Of a stretch of 64,000 nt of DNA, positions 56,173 to 64,000 are shown in pieces; the first letter of the stretch is position 1; every line of letters begins with the position of its first letter. The notes under the pieces are model-generated. The model was given only the letters and a program-made list of their open reading frames with translations, ran no database searches and was not told the origin of the DNA. The stretch covers positions 1-64,000 of the forward strand of contig PEQN01000002.1 of assembly GCA_002786225.1 (NCBI GenBank), written 5' to 3'. Origin of the DNA: Leptospira sp. GTDB taxonomy: Bacteria > Spirochaetota > Leptospiria > Leptospirales > Leptospiraceae. Both the position numbers and the translations under genes were made by a program.

Positions 56173-56937
56173 ATGAGCACCAACAAATCTATACCAGTCG
56201 ACGATAGAGAAAAATTCATGACTCTTGGAGACCACCTAGAGGAACTTCGCCAGCGTTTGATTAAAGGTGTTCTACTTACTACTACAATTACCATAATCGC
56301 ACTCTTCTTTGGTGCCGAAATCCATTCCTACTTCATAAGCCCCTACAAACATGCCTTAGATGATCCCAAGGCTACATTTTACCAAATCAAGCTTATGGCT
56401 CCATTTTTAATTTATTTAAAAACCGCCTTTTTGCTTTCGATTTTAATTGCGTTTCCATTTCTATTTTATATTTTATGGGGCTTTGTAGCACCTGCCTTGG
56501 ATGAAAGAACAGAAAGGTACGGTCTGTTCATTATTATTTTCAGCACTCTACTTTTCTGGTCAGGTATAGCACTTTGTTGGCTTACTGTTTTTGAAAACTT
56601 TCTTCGCATATTTCTCGTTACATGGATGCCCGAAGGAGTGGAAGCCAAGCTTCCGATAGATGAATACTACGATCTCTTCTTCAACCTTCATTTGGTTTTT
56701 GGTATTTCCTTTCAACTTCCTGTAGTCTTGGTTCTTTTAGGAAGACTAGGAATCATATCATCTGCCTTTCTCGGAAGAAGGTGGAGAGAAATTATCATTT
56801 CTCTTTCAGTATTTTCTGCGGTTTTCTCTCCAGGACCAGATGTAATTTCTATGCTTATGCTTTTTGCACCACTAGTGCTTTTGTTTCTAATTTCCCTTCT
56901 TCTTATGAAATTCTTTGAGAAGCGTGATTCTAAATGA
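56173..56937 (+). CDS. tatC: Twin-arginine translocase subunit TatC
   Basis: The 254-residue protein has six predicted membrane segments and the TatC features [13 protein letters not shown] at the N-terminus and [18 protein letters not shown] in the fourth segment. It recognises twin-arginine signal peptides. Its stop overlaps the ATG of the following membrane protein gene (ATGA), so the two are coupled. Confidence 0.95.
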   Translation: MSTNKSIPVDDREKFMTLGDHLEELRQRLIKGVLLTTTITIIALFFGAEIHSYFISPYKHALDDPKATFYQIKLMAPFLIYLKTAFLLSILIAFPFLFYILWGFVAPALDERTERYGLFIIIFSTLLFWSGIALCWLTVFENFLRIFLVTWMPEGVEAKLPIDEYYDLFFNLHLVFGISFQLPVVLVLLGRLGIISSAFLGRRWREIIISLSVFSAVFSPGPDVISMLMLFAPLVLLFLISLLLMKFFEKRDSK

Positions 56938-58067
56938 TCCAAAGATTAGAGAAACTTTCCTTCCGTTACAAAATCACTATCCTTGTTTTTCTTGTATCAA
57001 TTATATTCTATATGGCATTTATCCTCATTGAAGATCTCTTAGTTTTTGCTCCTATCTTTAAAAATGTCGATGGATTTGAATCTTCCCGAAGGGGAATTCG
57101 ATTGGCTTTTGGAATGTGTTTTTCTGTTCTCATCGCTATCATCACAGCCTTTTCCTTTAATCTATTCTATGATAGTTTAAATAATCTTATTGTTATATTA
57201 CAAAATTGGAACCATGATTCAGAGAGTAACAACGAATTCACAGCTAATGATGAACTGGGTGACCTTGCTAGAAGTTTGAAGCTCACTATTTTTCAAGAAA
57301 GAGAAAATGCTGAAATCTCAGCCTTTGAACACCACCAAAACGATTTACGAAATCTAGCCTCCAATATTCAATCCACCTATTCCAATATTCAATTGAAAAA
57401 GATGAAACGAATTGATGCTTCTGTCTTTCCAAGTAAATCTAAAAATCCTAATATGGATTATTTTAATATTATACCAAATGCAAATGGATGCCTAGGTATG
57501 ATGGCAGGATTTGAACAGTCAGGTATCAATGAAAATTCATACAAAGCTAGACTTCATGGAATAATGACCTTAGCAGAAGCAGCCTCTAAGAATTCCCATC
57601 AAATTCAACTGAAAGACTTGATTCTTTCTATAGAATTAAATCCCACATCCCTTTTAAATGCATTTATCTTTGATTATCATTCTTTGACCGGCGAACTTTC
57701 TTATACATCCTGGAAGTTAAGCTCTGGATATATTATCAACGAACAGAATGTCCGCGAATTAGAGTCGGGGTCCAATTTACATGTTCCATTTGGTGGAGAA
57801 GCCTTGAATCTAACTTCTGAGATTTTCAAAGAACAATTAGAAGAAGGCGAGACCTTTGTTCTTTTGTCAGATCAAATTACAAGTAAACATGCAATCAACA
57901 GATTTTCTTTTATTAGTTCTTTAAAAAGAGAGCTCTCAGAAAGAAAATACAGAACAAGCAATTCAAGGGAAACTAGTATTTCAATAGCCAAATGGGTACT
58001 TGGAAAATACGGGAAAAAATCCCTAGAAGATCTAGGAATTATTGCTATAAGAAGACCCTTCCGTTAA
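56934..58067 (+). CDS. Membrane-anchored SpoIIE-like protein, probably a pseudophosphatase
   Basis: The 377-residue protein has two membrane segments (about 12-35 and 55-82), a HAMP-like/helical linker (about 82-130) and a C-terminal domain that follows the SpoIIE/PPM-type order. MDYFNIIPN corresponds to the GGDYYDF motif, AGFEQSG to GDVSGHG, and FVLLSDQIT to LLLYTDGVTE. In the first two places the metal-binding Asp is lost, so catalysis is unlikely and a scaffold or sensor role more likely. It is translationally coupled to tatC. The fold match is from motif order, not a search. Confidence 0.65.
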   Translation: MIQRLEKLSFRYKITILVFLVSIIFYMAFILIEDLLVFAPIFKNVDGFESSRRGIRLAFGMCFSVLIAIITAFSFNLFYDSLNNLIVILQNWNHDSESNNEFTANDELGDLARSLKLTIFQERENAEISAFEHHQNDLRNLASNIQSTYSNIQLKKMKRIDASVFPSKSKNPNMDYFNIIPNANGCLGMMAGFEQSGINENSYKARLHGIMTLAEAASKNSHQIQLKDLILSIELNPTSLLNAFIFDYHSLTGELSYTSWKLSSGYIINEQNVRELESGSNLHVPFGGEALNLTSEIFKEQLEEGETFVLLSDQITSKHAINRFSFISSLKRELSERKYRTSNSRETSISIAKWVLGKYGKKSLEDLGIIAIRRPFR

Positions 58068-58085
58068 GAAAGGTCTAACTTAATT

Positions 58086-58111
58086 TTATAAATCATAGTT
58101 ATAAATCATAG
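58086..58111. repeat. 13-bp tandem duplication
   Basis: TTATAAATCATAG occurs twice without a gap in the short space between the convergent 56934-58067 gene and clpX. It is probably a simple slippage duplication; no regulatory role is evident. Confidence 0.8.
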
Positions 58112-58131
58112 ATCAAACTCAGAATCTTTGT

Positions 58132-59394
58132 CTAAGCAATCTTTTCAATATCACCTTTCAATATCACCAAGGGTGATTCTTCCTTACGAATCACTTCCCC
58201 TGTAACTACTACCTCGAAAACATCTTTTCGAGAAGGAATCTGAAACATGAGATCCATCATTGTATCTTCGACAATTGCTCTTAAACCACGCGCTCCCGAT
58301 TCTCTTTTGATTGCTTCTTCTGCAATAACAGAAATAGCATCATCAGTAAATTTCAAACGAACATTCTCAAGCTCAAACATTTTGATGTATTGCTTCATGA
58401 TAGCATTCTTAGGTTCACAGAAAATAGATTTCAAGGATTCCAAGGTGAGTTCATCCAGAGTTGCCATGATAGGAAGTCTTCCAACAAATTCAGGAATCAA
58501 ACCAAATTTCAAAAGATCATCTGGAATTACTTGGTGAATTATGGATTCATCTTGCTCTTCGTATTTTTTAGGTTTAGAATCTTCGTGAGTAAAGCCTATA
58601 GTCTTTGCACCTACTCTATTCTTAATGATTCCATCTAAGCCAACAAAAGCTCCACCACAGATGAATAAGATATTCTTAGTATCTATAGTGATGTATTCTT
58701 GGTGAGGGTGCTTCCTTCCACCTTGGGGTGGAACATTAGCAACCGTTCCTTCTATGATTTTCAATAAGGCTTGTTGTACACCTTCTCCACTTACATCTCT
58801 TGTGATGGAAGCTGAATCTGATTTACGAGTGATCTTATCAATTTCATCAATGTAAATGATTCCAAGTTCTGCCTTTTTGATATCGTTATCCGCATTTTGT
58901 ATGAGCTTTAGAATGATATTTTCTACATCCTCACCTACATAGCCTGCTTCTGTTAATGCAGTTGCATCTACAATTGCAAAAGGTACTTTCAGAATTCTAG
59001 CGAGAGTCTGAGCCATGAGAGTCTTACCAGAACCAGTAGGACCAACGAGAAGAATATTCGATTTCTCTAATTCAACTTCTTGTTTCTTGTCATTGAAATA
59101 GATTCTTTTGTAGTGGTTGTAGACAGCAACAGATAGAGCACGTTTCGCTCGGTCTTGGCCAATCACATACTGATCTAGAATTTTTTTGATTTCAACTGGT
59201 TTTGGAATATCACCAACAACGACTGGTTTATCTGTCGTTGCAGGTTCTTCGGCTATGATTTCATTGCAGAGAGAAATACACTCGTCACAAATGTAAACAC
59301 CTGGACCAGCAACCAATCTACGTACTTCGTCTTGTGCCTTGCCGCAGAAAGAACAGTGCAATTTCTCCTTAGTCGGAGTTACTTTTTTACTCAT
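58132..59394 (-). CDS. clpX: ATP-dependent Clp protease ATP-binding subunit ClpX
   Basis: The 420-residue unfoldase has the N-terminal zinc domain (Cys14, Cys17, Cys36, Cys39), Walker A GPTGSGKT (118-125), Walker B IIYIDEID (179-186), the GYVG pore loop and the VGRLPI region. It feeds substrates to ClpP. The clpP-clpX order 32 bases apart follows tig, the common bacterial arrangement. Confidence 0.97.
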   Translation of the reverse strand: MSKKVTPTKEKLHCSFCGKAQDEVRRLVAGPGVYICDECISLCNEIIAEEPATTDKPVVVGDIPKPVEIKKILDQYVIGQDRAKRALSVAVYNHYKRIYFNDKKQEVELEKSNILLVGPTGSGKTLMAQTLARILKVPFAIVDATALTEAGYVGEDVENIILKLIQNADNDIKKAELGIIYIDEIDKITRKSDSASITRDVSGEGVQQALLKIIEGTVANVPPQGGRKHPHQEYITIDTKNILFICGGAFVGLDGIIKNRVGAKTIGFTHEDSKPKKYEEQDESIIHQVIPDDLLKFGLIPEFVGRLPIMATLDELTLESLKSIFCEPKNAIMKQYIKMFELENVRLKFTDDAISVIAEEAIKRESGARGLRAIVEDTMMDLMFQIPSRKDVFEVVVTGEVIRKEESPLVILKGDIEKIA

Positions 59395-59426
59395 TCAACC
59401 TCCTAAAACCTAACAGGAGTAATCTG

Positions 59427-60017
59427 TTAGGCTTTCTTGCGGTCAGCAATTACATTGTCAATGACTCCGTATGCCTTTGCTTCTTCCGCGCTCATGAAAA
59501 AATTTCTCTCCGTATCTTTTCTGATCTGGTCGGCAGTTTTACCTGTATGTTTTTCGTAAATATTGATCAATGTTTCTTTTGTTTTGATAATTTCTTTGGC
59601 AGAGATCTCAATATCACTGGCTTGGCCTGTAGCTCCACCAAAGGGCTGGTGCAGCATGATTCTAGAATTGGGAAGTGCTGATCTTTTGCCATGAGCACCA
59701 CCCGCTAAGAGCAGGGCAGCCATAGAAGATGCCTGTCCTATGCAAAGCGTGCGAACCTCTGGTTTTATGTATTGCATAGTATCATAAATGGCCATACCAG
59801 CACTCACATAACCACCTGGGGAATTGATATATAAATAAATATCTCGGTCAGGATTTTCCGCTTCTAGAAAAAGCATCTGTGCTGTGATCACATTTGCATA
59901 GGTTTCATCGATTCCAGACCCTAGGAAAATAATTCTATCCTTGAGCAATCTTGAAAAGATATCGTATTGTCTTTCACCGCGACTTGTTTGTTCAATTACG
60001 TATGGCATTAATGTCAT
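59427..60017 (-). CDS. clpP: ATP-dependent Clp protease proteolytic subunit ClpP
   Basis: The 196-residue serine protease has the catalytic Ser98 in GQASSMAA, His123 in MLHQPFGG and Asp168 in KDTER. The N-terminal [13 protein letters not shown] is the usual ClpP start. Its ATG shares one base with the tig stop (TAATG), so translation is coupled to tig. Confidence 0.97.
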   Translation of the reverse strand: MTLMPYVIEQTSRGERQYDIFSRLLKDRIIFLGSGIDETYANVITAQMLFLEAENPDRDIYLYINSPGGYVSAGMAIYDTMQYIKPEVRTLCIGQASSMAALLLAGGAHGKRSALPNSRIMLHQPFGGATGQASDIEISAKEIIKTKETLINIYEKHTGKTADQIRKDTERNFFMSAEEAKAYGVIDNVIADRKKA

Positions 60018-61366
60018 TATACTTGTTTCTCCCCGTTCAATATCTTGGACGCTTCCTCTAGGTTAATCACCTTGGGATTTTTCTTCTCAACTGATTCGTA
60101 TACAAAATTATCGACCTTTTCCATCAGAATATTCTCCTGAATTGTTCCCAATCGACCATCTTTTTGCAAACTTTGAAGAAAAGCCTCATAGGTCTGACCA
60201 TAGACTTTAGCTACGTCCTCTAGCTTTTGTTTGAGTTCCTCTTCTGGAACAGATAATTTTTCTTCTTCAGCTATCTTTTGGCGTAGGAAGTAACCTTGCA
60301 ATCTTTTGAGTCCCATGGAGGTGAATTTCTCCTTGGTTTCTTCTATACTTGAGTTTGTACTTTTTGCATAATCTTCCATACTAATGAAAGGAATTTTGTA
60401 CTGCTCAAACATAGTTTGGTACACAAATTCTGCTTCTTCTGCAATCAGCTCATCTGGAATAATAAATTTTGCATCATCAATCAATTTATTATAGATTTCT
60501 GTCATAGACTTTTTCTTAAGCTCTTCGGTTGAAGACTTCGCTAAAGATTCTTGCAATTTAGATTTCAGTGTTTCCAAATTTTCAGAACCATCATACTCGC
60601 TCGCAAAATCATCATCAATAGCTGGATAATTTACATTGTATGCCGCTGTGCAAGTAATTTCATATTGGTAGGTCTTACCAGCAGATTCGGGTGAGATTGG
60701 AAATTCAGAGGGATAGGTATATAAAAATGTTTTGGTCTCACCAACTTTCATACCAAGAATATTTTCATCAAAACCCTGGGGATTTCTCTCATCACCAATT
60801 TGGTATTTTCCATTTGTAGATTCCGCAGGAAGATCTGATCCCTCTAAAGAAAATTTATAGCTCATCTCTATAAGGTTTCCAGTTTGTAGAACTTCCCCTT
60901 CTTCTTTCAGAACATTTCTCCCCATATTTTTCTGAATGGCTTCTAATTCTTTCTGTATGTCTGCACTGCTTGGAGTAACTTGGTAGGGCTCTATCTTTAC
61001 TTTTTTAATTTTGGGAAGAGTAACCTCAGGGTAAGTAAGATAAACAGTTTTTGCTGTGAAGCCCTTAGTTCTATCAAAGGTGTCTACATTGAACTTGGGC
61101 ATGCGAAAAGGCTTAGGATCTAGCTTAGGGAAGAATTCTATTATCCCTTCATTGAGTGAAAAATTGATCGCATCTTCTGCAACAGAATCACCAAGCAGTT
61201 TTTCAACCGTTTTCAGAGGAGCCTTTCCCACTCGAAAGCCAGGCACTTTTGCTTTGTGGCGAGCTTTTTCGTAGGCTTTCTGAAAGCCCTGCTCCAATTC
61301 TTCGGCAGTAAAATGAACAGTTAGGTCGACAGTTGCGTTTTTATTTTTTTTTGTAGAGTATTCCAT
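60017..61366 (-). CDS. tig: Trigger factor
   Basis: This 449-residue ribosome-bound chaperone has the N-terminal [14 protein letters not shown] signature, a central FKBP-type PPIase domain (about 160-240, [10 protein letters not shown] to [10 protein letters not shown]) and a long helical C-terminal arm. It captures nascent chains and precedes clpP. The tRNA-Gly gene lies about 100 bases upstream on the same strand. Confidence 0.95.
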   Translation of the reverse strand: MEYSTKKNKNATVDLTVHFTAEELEQGFQKAYEKARHKAKVPGFRVGKAPLKTVEKLLGDSVAEDAINFSLNEGIIEFFPKLDPKPFRMPKFNVDTFDRTKGFTAKTVYLTYPEVTLPKIKKVKIEPYQVTPSSADIQKELEAIQKNMGRNVLKEEGEVLQTGNLIEMSYKFSLEGSDLPAESTNGKYQIGDERNPQGFDENILGMKVGETKTFLYTYPSEFPISPESAGKTYQYEITCTAAYNVNYPAIDDDFASEYDGSENLETLKSKLQESLAKSSTEELKKKSMTEIYNKLIDDAKFIIPDELIAEEAEFVYQTMFEQYKIPFISMEDYAKSTNSSIEETKEKFTSMGLKRLQGYFLRQKIAEEEKLSVPEEELKQKLEDVAKVYGQTYEAFLQSLQKDGRLGTIQENILMEKVDNFVYESVEKKNPKVINLEEASKILNGEKQV

Positions 61367-61466
61367 AGTATTGTTCCGGTTTGGCGTTGTGATTTAGGCA
61401 AAAACTGAAAAATTTCTGTAAGAAAAATCTCATTCCAATTTGCCTTGATTTTATGCGGTCTTAAAA

Positions 61467-61538
61467 AGCGGGAAACGGGATTCGAACCCGCGACCCTCTC
61501 CTTGGCAAGGAGATGCTCTACCACTGAGCTATTCCCGC
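61467..61538 (-). tRNA. tRNA-Gly (GCC anticodon)
   Basis: The minus strand forms a full cloverleaf: acceptor GCGGGAA/TTCCCGC, D stem GCTC/GAGC, anticodon stem TCTCC/GGAGA with the loop TTGCCAA (anticodon GCC at 61504-61506), and the T arm GCGGG-TTCGAAT-CCCGT. The 3' CCA is not encoded; the discriminator T is followed by a T-run that can act as terminator. Confidence 0.95.
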
Positions 61539-61704
61539 ATGAGCTTAAAGCTATTGACATGATTTTTTAGGGAATAGCTGTGTAAAGGGATTTCTGGTGA
61601 TTTTTGAAAGAGAATGCTAAGTTTTTTTACAGCATGCTTAGGTATTTACCGCATTGCGGAAATCTCCTATAGACTTACCGAATCAATGAGATACAATACT
61701 TTCT

Positions 61705-62007
61705 ATGATAAAGATTATAAGTATTAAAAATATTCTGGCAACAAGTATGATTTTTCTTATTCCACAGTGTGTAAGTTTGGGTAGCAATAGTCAAAATGAA
61801 TGTGATCCTACTTACTATAACGATTACCCCTGTCAATCACCCTACAACCATAATTACCGAACAGATCGTAACTACTGGAATCAATACAACCAAAGGAATC
61901 ACATGAATTCCTTCAGAACAAATCAAGCCCCAAGGCAACACAATCCTCTTTATGTTCCAAAAGCAAGATACAATAATTTCTCACGACCCGGAAAATGGAG
62001 ATTATGA
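61705..62007 (+). CDS. Small Asn/Tyr/His-rich putative lipoprotein (100 aa)
   Basis: The protein has a hydrophobic N-terminus ending FLIPQC (Cys22), a candidate lipobox. The mature part is unusual in composition: Asn, Tyr, Pro, Arg and His rich with CDPTYYNDYPCQSPYNHN and little hydrophobic sequence, so it is probably unstructured. Cys33 and Cys43 could form a disulphide. It converges with the GDSL esterase gene 11 bases away. No family is recognised; it may be a surface protein. No clear Shine-Dalgarno site was seen, so it could also be a spurious frame. Confidence 0.45.
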   Translation: MIKIISIKNILATSMIFLIPQCVSLGSNSQNECDPTYYNDYPCQSPYNHNYRTDRNYWNQYNQRNHMNSFRTNQAPRQHNPLYVPKARYNNFSRPGKWRL

Positions 62008-62018
62008 GAAAGGGAATC

Positions 62019-62732
62019 CTATAGCATTTTTCGAATATAAGGATATACTGTTTCAGCCAAAATTTCGTGACCTTCACTGGTCGGATGGATACCATCTGCC
62101 TGATTTAGTTTCCTTTCACCTGCTACCCCTTCGAGTAGAAAAGGAAGTAAGTCAACTTTTTCTTCCTTGGCGATTTCGGAGTAGATGGCATCAAATTGCT
62201 TACGATATGTTTTTCCTAAGTTTGGAAAGGTTCTCATGCCTATGAGTAAAATCTTGCAATCAGGATTTTTTTCTCTAACCTTCTGAATGATCTGCTTTAA
62301 ATTGCTTTTGATTAAAGAAACTTTCACTGCACGCATCATGTCATTGGCACCTAACTCTAATACAAAGATAGAAATCTGATTGCGAAGTGCCCAATCAATT
62401 CTTGACAAACCACCAGAACTCGTATCACCAGAAAGCCCAGCATTGATTGCCTGTACTTTGATACCCTCTTCTAGTAATTTTTTTTCTACTAAGCTTGGCC
62501 AGGCATAATCCTGGGAAGGAAGTCCTAAACCAGCTGTGAGACTGTCACCGAAGAAAACAATAGTTGGATTCGAAGTAGAATCAGATAAACCCGAGACATT
62601 TTCGGAAGGTATTTTGGAATCAGAATTGGGACTTGATTCGGAACAATGAGTCATTAGAAATAGACTCATAAAAAGAAAAAAGTAAGGGATGGACTGATAG
62701 AGTTTTAACTTTTTCAGAAAAAGTATTTGCAT
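62019..62732 (-). CDS. GDSL/SGNH esterase-lipase, lipoprotein
   Basis: The 237-residue protein has the SGNH blocks: GDSLTAGLGL (block I Ser), AINAGLSGDTSSGG (block II Gly), LELGANDMMRAV (block III Asn) and DGIHPTSEGH (Asp/His block V). This matches TesA-type thioesterase I/arylesterase. The N-terminal signal peptide ends in LMTHC, so it is a likely lipoprotein and acts in the periplasm or on the surface. Substrate unknown. It is separated from the Lcl-type gene by about 40 bases. Confidence 0.85.
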   Translation of the reverse strand: MQILFLKKLKLYQSIPYFFLFMSLFLMTHCSESSPNSDSKIPSENVSGLSDSTSNPTIVFFGDSLTAGLGLPSQDYAWPSLVEKKLLEEGIKVQAINAGLSGDTSSGGLSRIDWALRNQISIFVLELGANDMMRAVKVSLIKSNLKQIIQKVREKNPDCKILLIGMRTFPNLGKTYRKQFDAIYSEIAKEEKVDLLPFLLEGVAGERKLNQADGIHPTSEGHEILAETVYPYIRKML

Positions 62733-62775
62733 AAGTTCTATTTTTTAAACGCTTCAAGCTTTATCCAGATATTTT

Positions 62776-64000
62776 TTAATTACTTACGCATCTCAGAGAT
62801 CCATTATTGCTTCCACCTATACTTGAATAGTTACCATTTGTAAGAATGGAAATTTTGAAATCTGGTAATTCTGTAGATGTAGTACTCGACCAATAGCCTT
62901 GGCTAGCAGGAGTATTTGGAAAAACAGTAAGATCCACCCTGGGATTGGCATCGAATCGAGTAAAATTAAAAAAATCTTCCAACTCATTTGCGGAAGGAAG
63001 TCTCCACTTTTGGGAATTTAAACTCAAAGAGTTGCAAAAGCTCGTGGCATTATCCCACAAAAACAATCCAGCCGTTCCGGTACAATTAGAACCTGTTTGA
63101 TTATTTGTACATTTTTGCCAACTCATTCTTGTTTTGTGGTCAATTACAGTGAGATTTCCATTGTCTGTGTAGCGAAAAGAACGAAGAGAAGGAAAACCAG
63201 CCACACAACGGACATTCAATAAACTAGCTGGAGTAATGGAATTAAAGTCTGTTAAAGTACTAGAGAATGAAACATTAAATGGAAAGAAACCGCTTACCGA
63301 TTGTGTTATTGTCCAAAATGTACCAATATTTCCCGCACCCGATGGAGTATTTGGAAAGGCAGATACAAAAGTTCTTGGAATAGTATTATTTAAATTCTGA
63401 CCACTGTAATCAATTAAAGTTCTAAGCTCATCAATTTTAGGTAAGCGCCAATCTTTTCGACCTGCAAAGCCTTCCCCTGCATTAGCTGAGTTCAATGAGG
63501 AACATCCATTCGGTCCGGTTTGTGCCGAATTCCAATCCTGGATTATACTGGAACTCGTACAATTTGCACCAGATTGACCTTGAGTACAGGATTTCCAAAT
63601 AATACCTGTTGCTTCGTCAGTTGTAATAAAATCATTTGGAAATTTAGAATTAGCGATAGGACCTGTGAAATTTCTTGCTACTCCATTTTTGTACTCCCCA
63701 TCTTGGCCTGAGTTCACACAAGCTATACCATTTCCATTTTGATCAAAACATTGTGTCTTACCTGTCTTGAGAATAGGATAGCTATAATAGTCAAGCTGAG
63801 AAGCTCTAGCTAAGTTAAAGCCATCTTTGATAGCTACTGCTGTGATTTGCGCTCCTGCTAATTTCCAAATATGTATGGGTTCTGAATACTCATTTGAGCT
63901 TGTATTTGGCTCAGTACCATCGACGGTGAAATAGATCTTGGTGCCAGAGGCTGCTGTCATTGTAATATACTGAGGACTTATGTAGTGAGCAGGAGATGGA
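62776..64000 (-). CDS. DUF1566/Lcl-domain protein with chitobiase-like N-terminal module, partial
   Basis: The gene runs off the right edge; the frame stays open to 64000. The visible N-terminal part contains the chitobiase/beta-hexosaminidase C-terminal-like module (TMTAASGTKIYFTVDGTEPN, EPIHIWKLAGAQITAVAIKDG), then two DUF1566 (Lcl_C) repeats with GRKDWRLPKIDELRTL and SQKWRLPSANELEDFF, each preceded by a Trp-Cys-rich segment. Such proteins are typical Leptospira surface lipoproteins of unknown role. The signal peptide is outside the window. Confidence 0.8.
   Translation of the reverse strand, partial: PSPAHYISPQYITMTAASGTKIYFTVDGTEPNTSSNEYSEPIHIWKLAGAQITAVAIKDGFNLARASQLDYYSYPILKTGKTQCFDQNGNGIACVNSGQDGEYKNGVARNFTGPIANSKFPNDFITTDEATGIIWKSCTQGQSGANCTSSSIIQDWNSAQTGPNGCSSLNSANAGEGFAGRKDWRLPKIDELRTLIDYSGQNLNNTIPRTFVSAFPNTPSGAGNIGTFWTITQSVSGFFPFNVSFSSTLTDFNSITPASLLNVRCVAGFPSLRSFRYTDNGNLTVIDHKTRMSWQKCTNNQTGSNCTGTAGLFLWDNATSFCNSLSLNSQKWRLPSANELEDFFNFTRFDANPRVDLTVFPNTPASQGYWSSTTSTELPDFKISILTNGNYSSIGGSNNGSLRCVSN

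Noticed and set aside
61321..61560. 79-residue minus-strand frame over tRNA-Gly
   Set aside because: The frame runs across the tRNA-Gly gene and into the 5' end of tig; it is a by-product of the tRNA sequence.

Overview
The window looks like a chromosomal segment of a spirochaete of the family Leptospiraceae, most probably Leptospira. The evidence is the AT-rich composition (roughly mid-30s percent GC, judged by eye), many lipoproteins with spirochaete-style lipoboxes (small or Asn residue before Cys), frequent TTG starts behind good Shine-Dalgarno sites, Leptospira-type families (Lcl/DUF1566 lipoprotein, short SMC, Maf-like DUF115 protein) and the gene orders tig-clpP-clpX and yajC-X-secD-secF-ribD-ribE. 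No phage, insertion sequence or CRISPR array was seen. Most of the window is core genome, predominantly on the minus strand.

Layout. 1-720: small lipoproteins and the start of a membrane protein. 775-3007: tmk, a methyltransferase and folE. 3102-10381: a metal (probably zinc) acquisition region with an outer-membrane porin-like protein, a TroA/ZnuA-type binding protein, an ABC ATPase and permease, two paralogous lipoproteins and a divergent histidine-motif lipoprotein; a palindromic operator candidate sits before the porin gene. 10400-12342: rplM-rpsI and thiL. 12427-18361: an operon for a cytoplasmic beta-propeller protein, a single-pass membrane protein and a 1274-residue tubulin/FtsZ-like protein. 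18464-20721: ilvB-ilvN behind a long leader hairpin that covers the ilvB start. 20917-27421: TPR protein, RRM protein, short SMC, DUF115 protein.

27385-33503 is a minus-strand operon: midasin-like AAA protein, VWA-like protein, smpB, der, plsY and an unknown. The AAA and VWA-like frames are joined by an A9 tract that looks like a -1 frameshift or slippage site. 33576-36218 holds an aminotransferase, prepilin peptidase and pdxH; 36219-37342 is a lone hypothetical gene flanked by structured intergenic DNA. 37343-45130 carries riboflavin genes interleaved with the Sec accessory genes; 45133-50079 trpD, pgsA, rimO, a RodZ-like and a LolA-like gene; 50150-54946 ftsK, a DUF1223 pseudogene and recQ; 55101-58067 yajQ, tatA, tatC and a probable pseudophosphatase; 58132-61538 clpX, clpP, tig and tRNA-Gly; 61705-64000 a small lipoprotein, a GDSL esterase and a partial Lcl-type protein.

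The best candidates for undescribed biology are (1) the extended zinc locus with its two Cys/His-motif lipoproteins and HGDHYH propeller lipoprotein, (2) the tubulin-like three-gene operon, and (3) the AAA/VWA pair with a candidate programmed frameshift. Functional links among the zinc genes and within the tubulin operon are inferred from position and motifs only.
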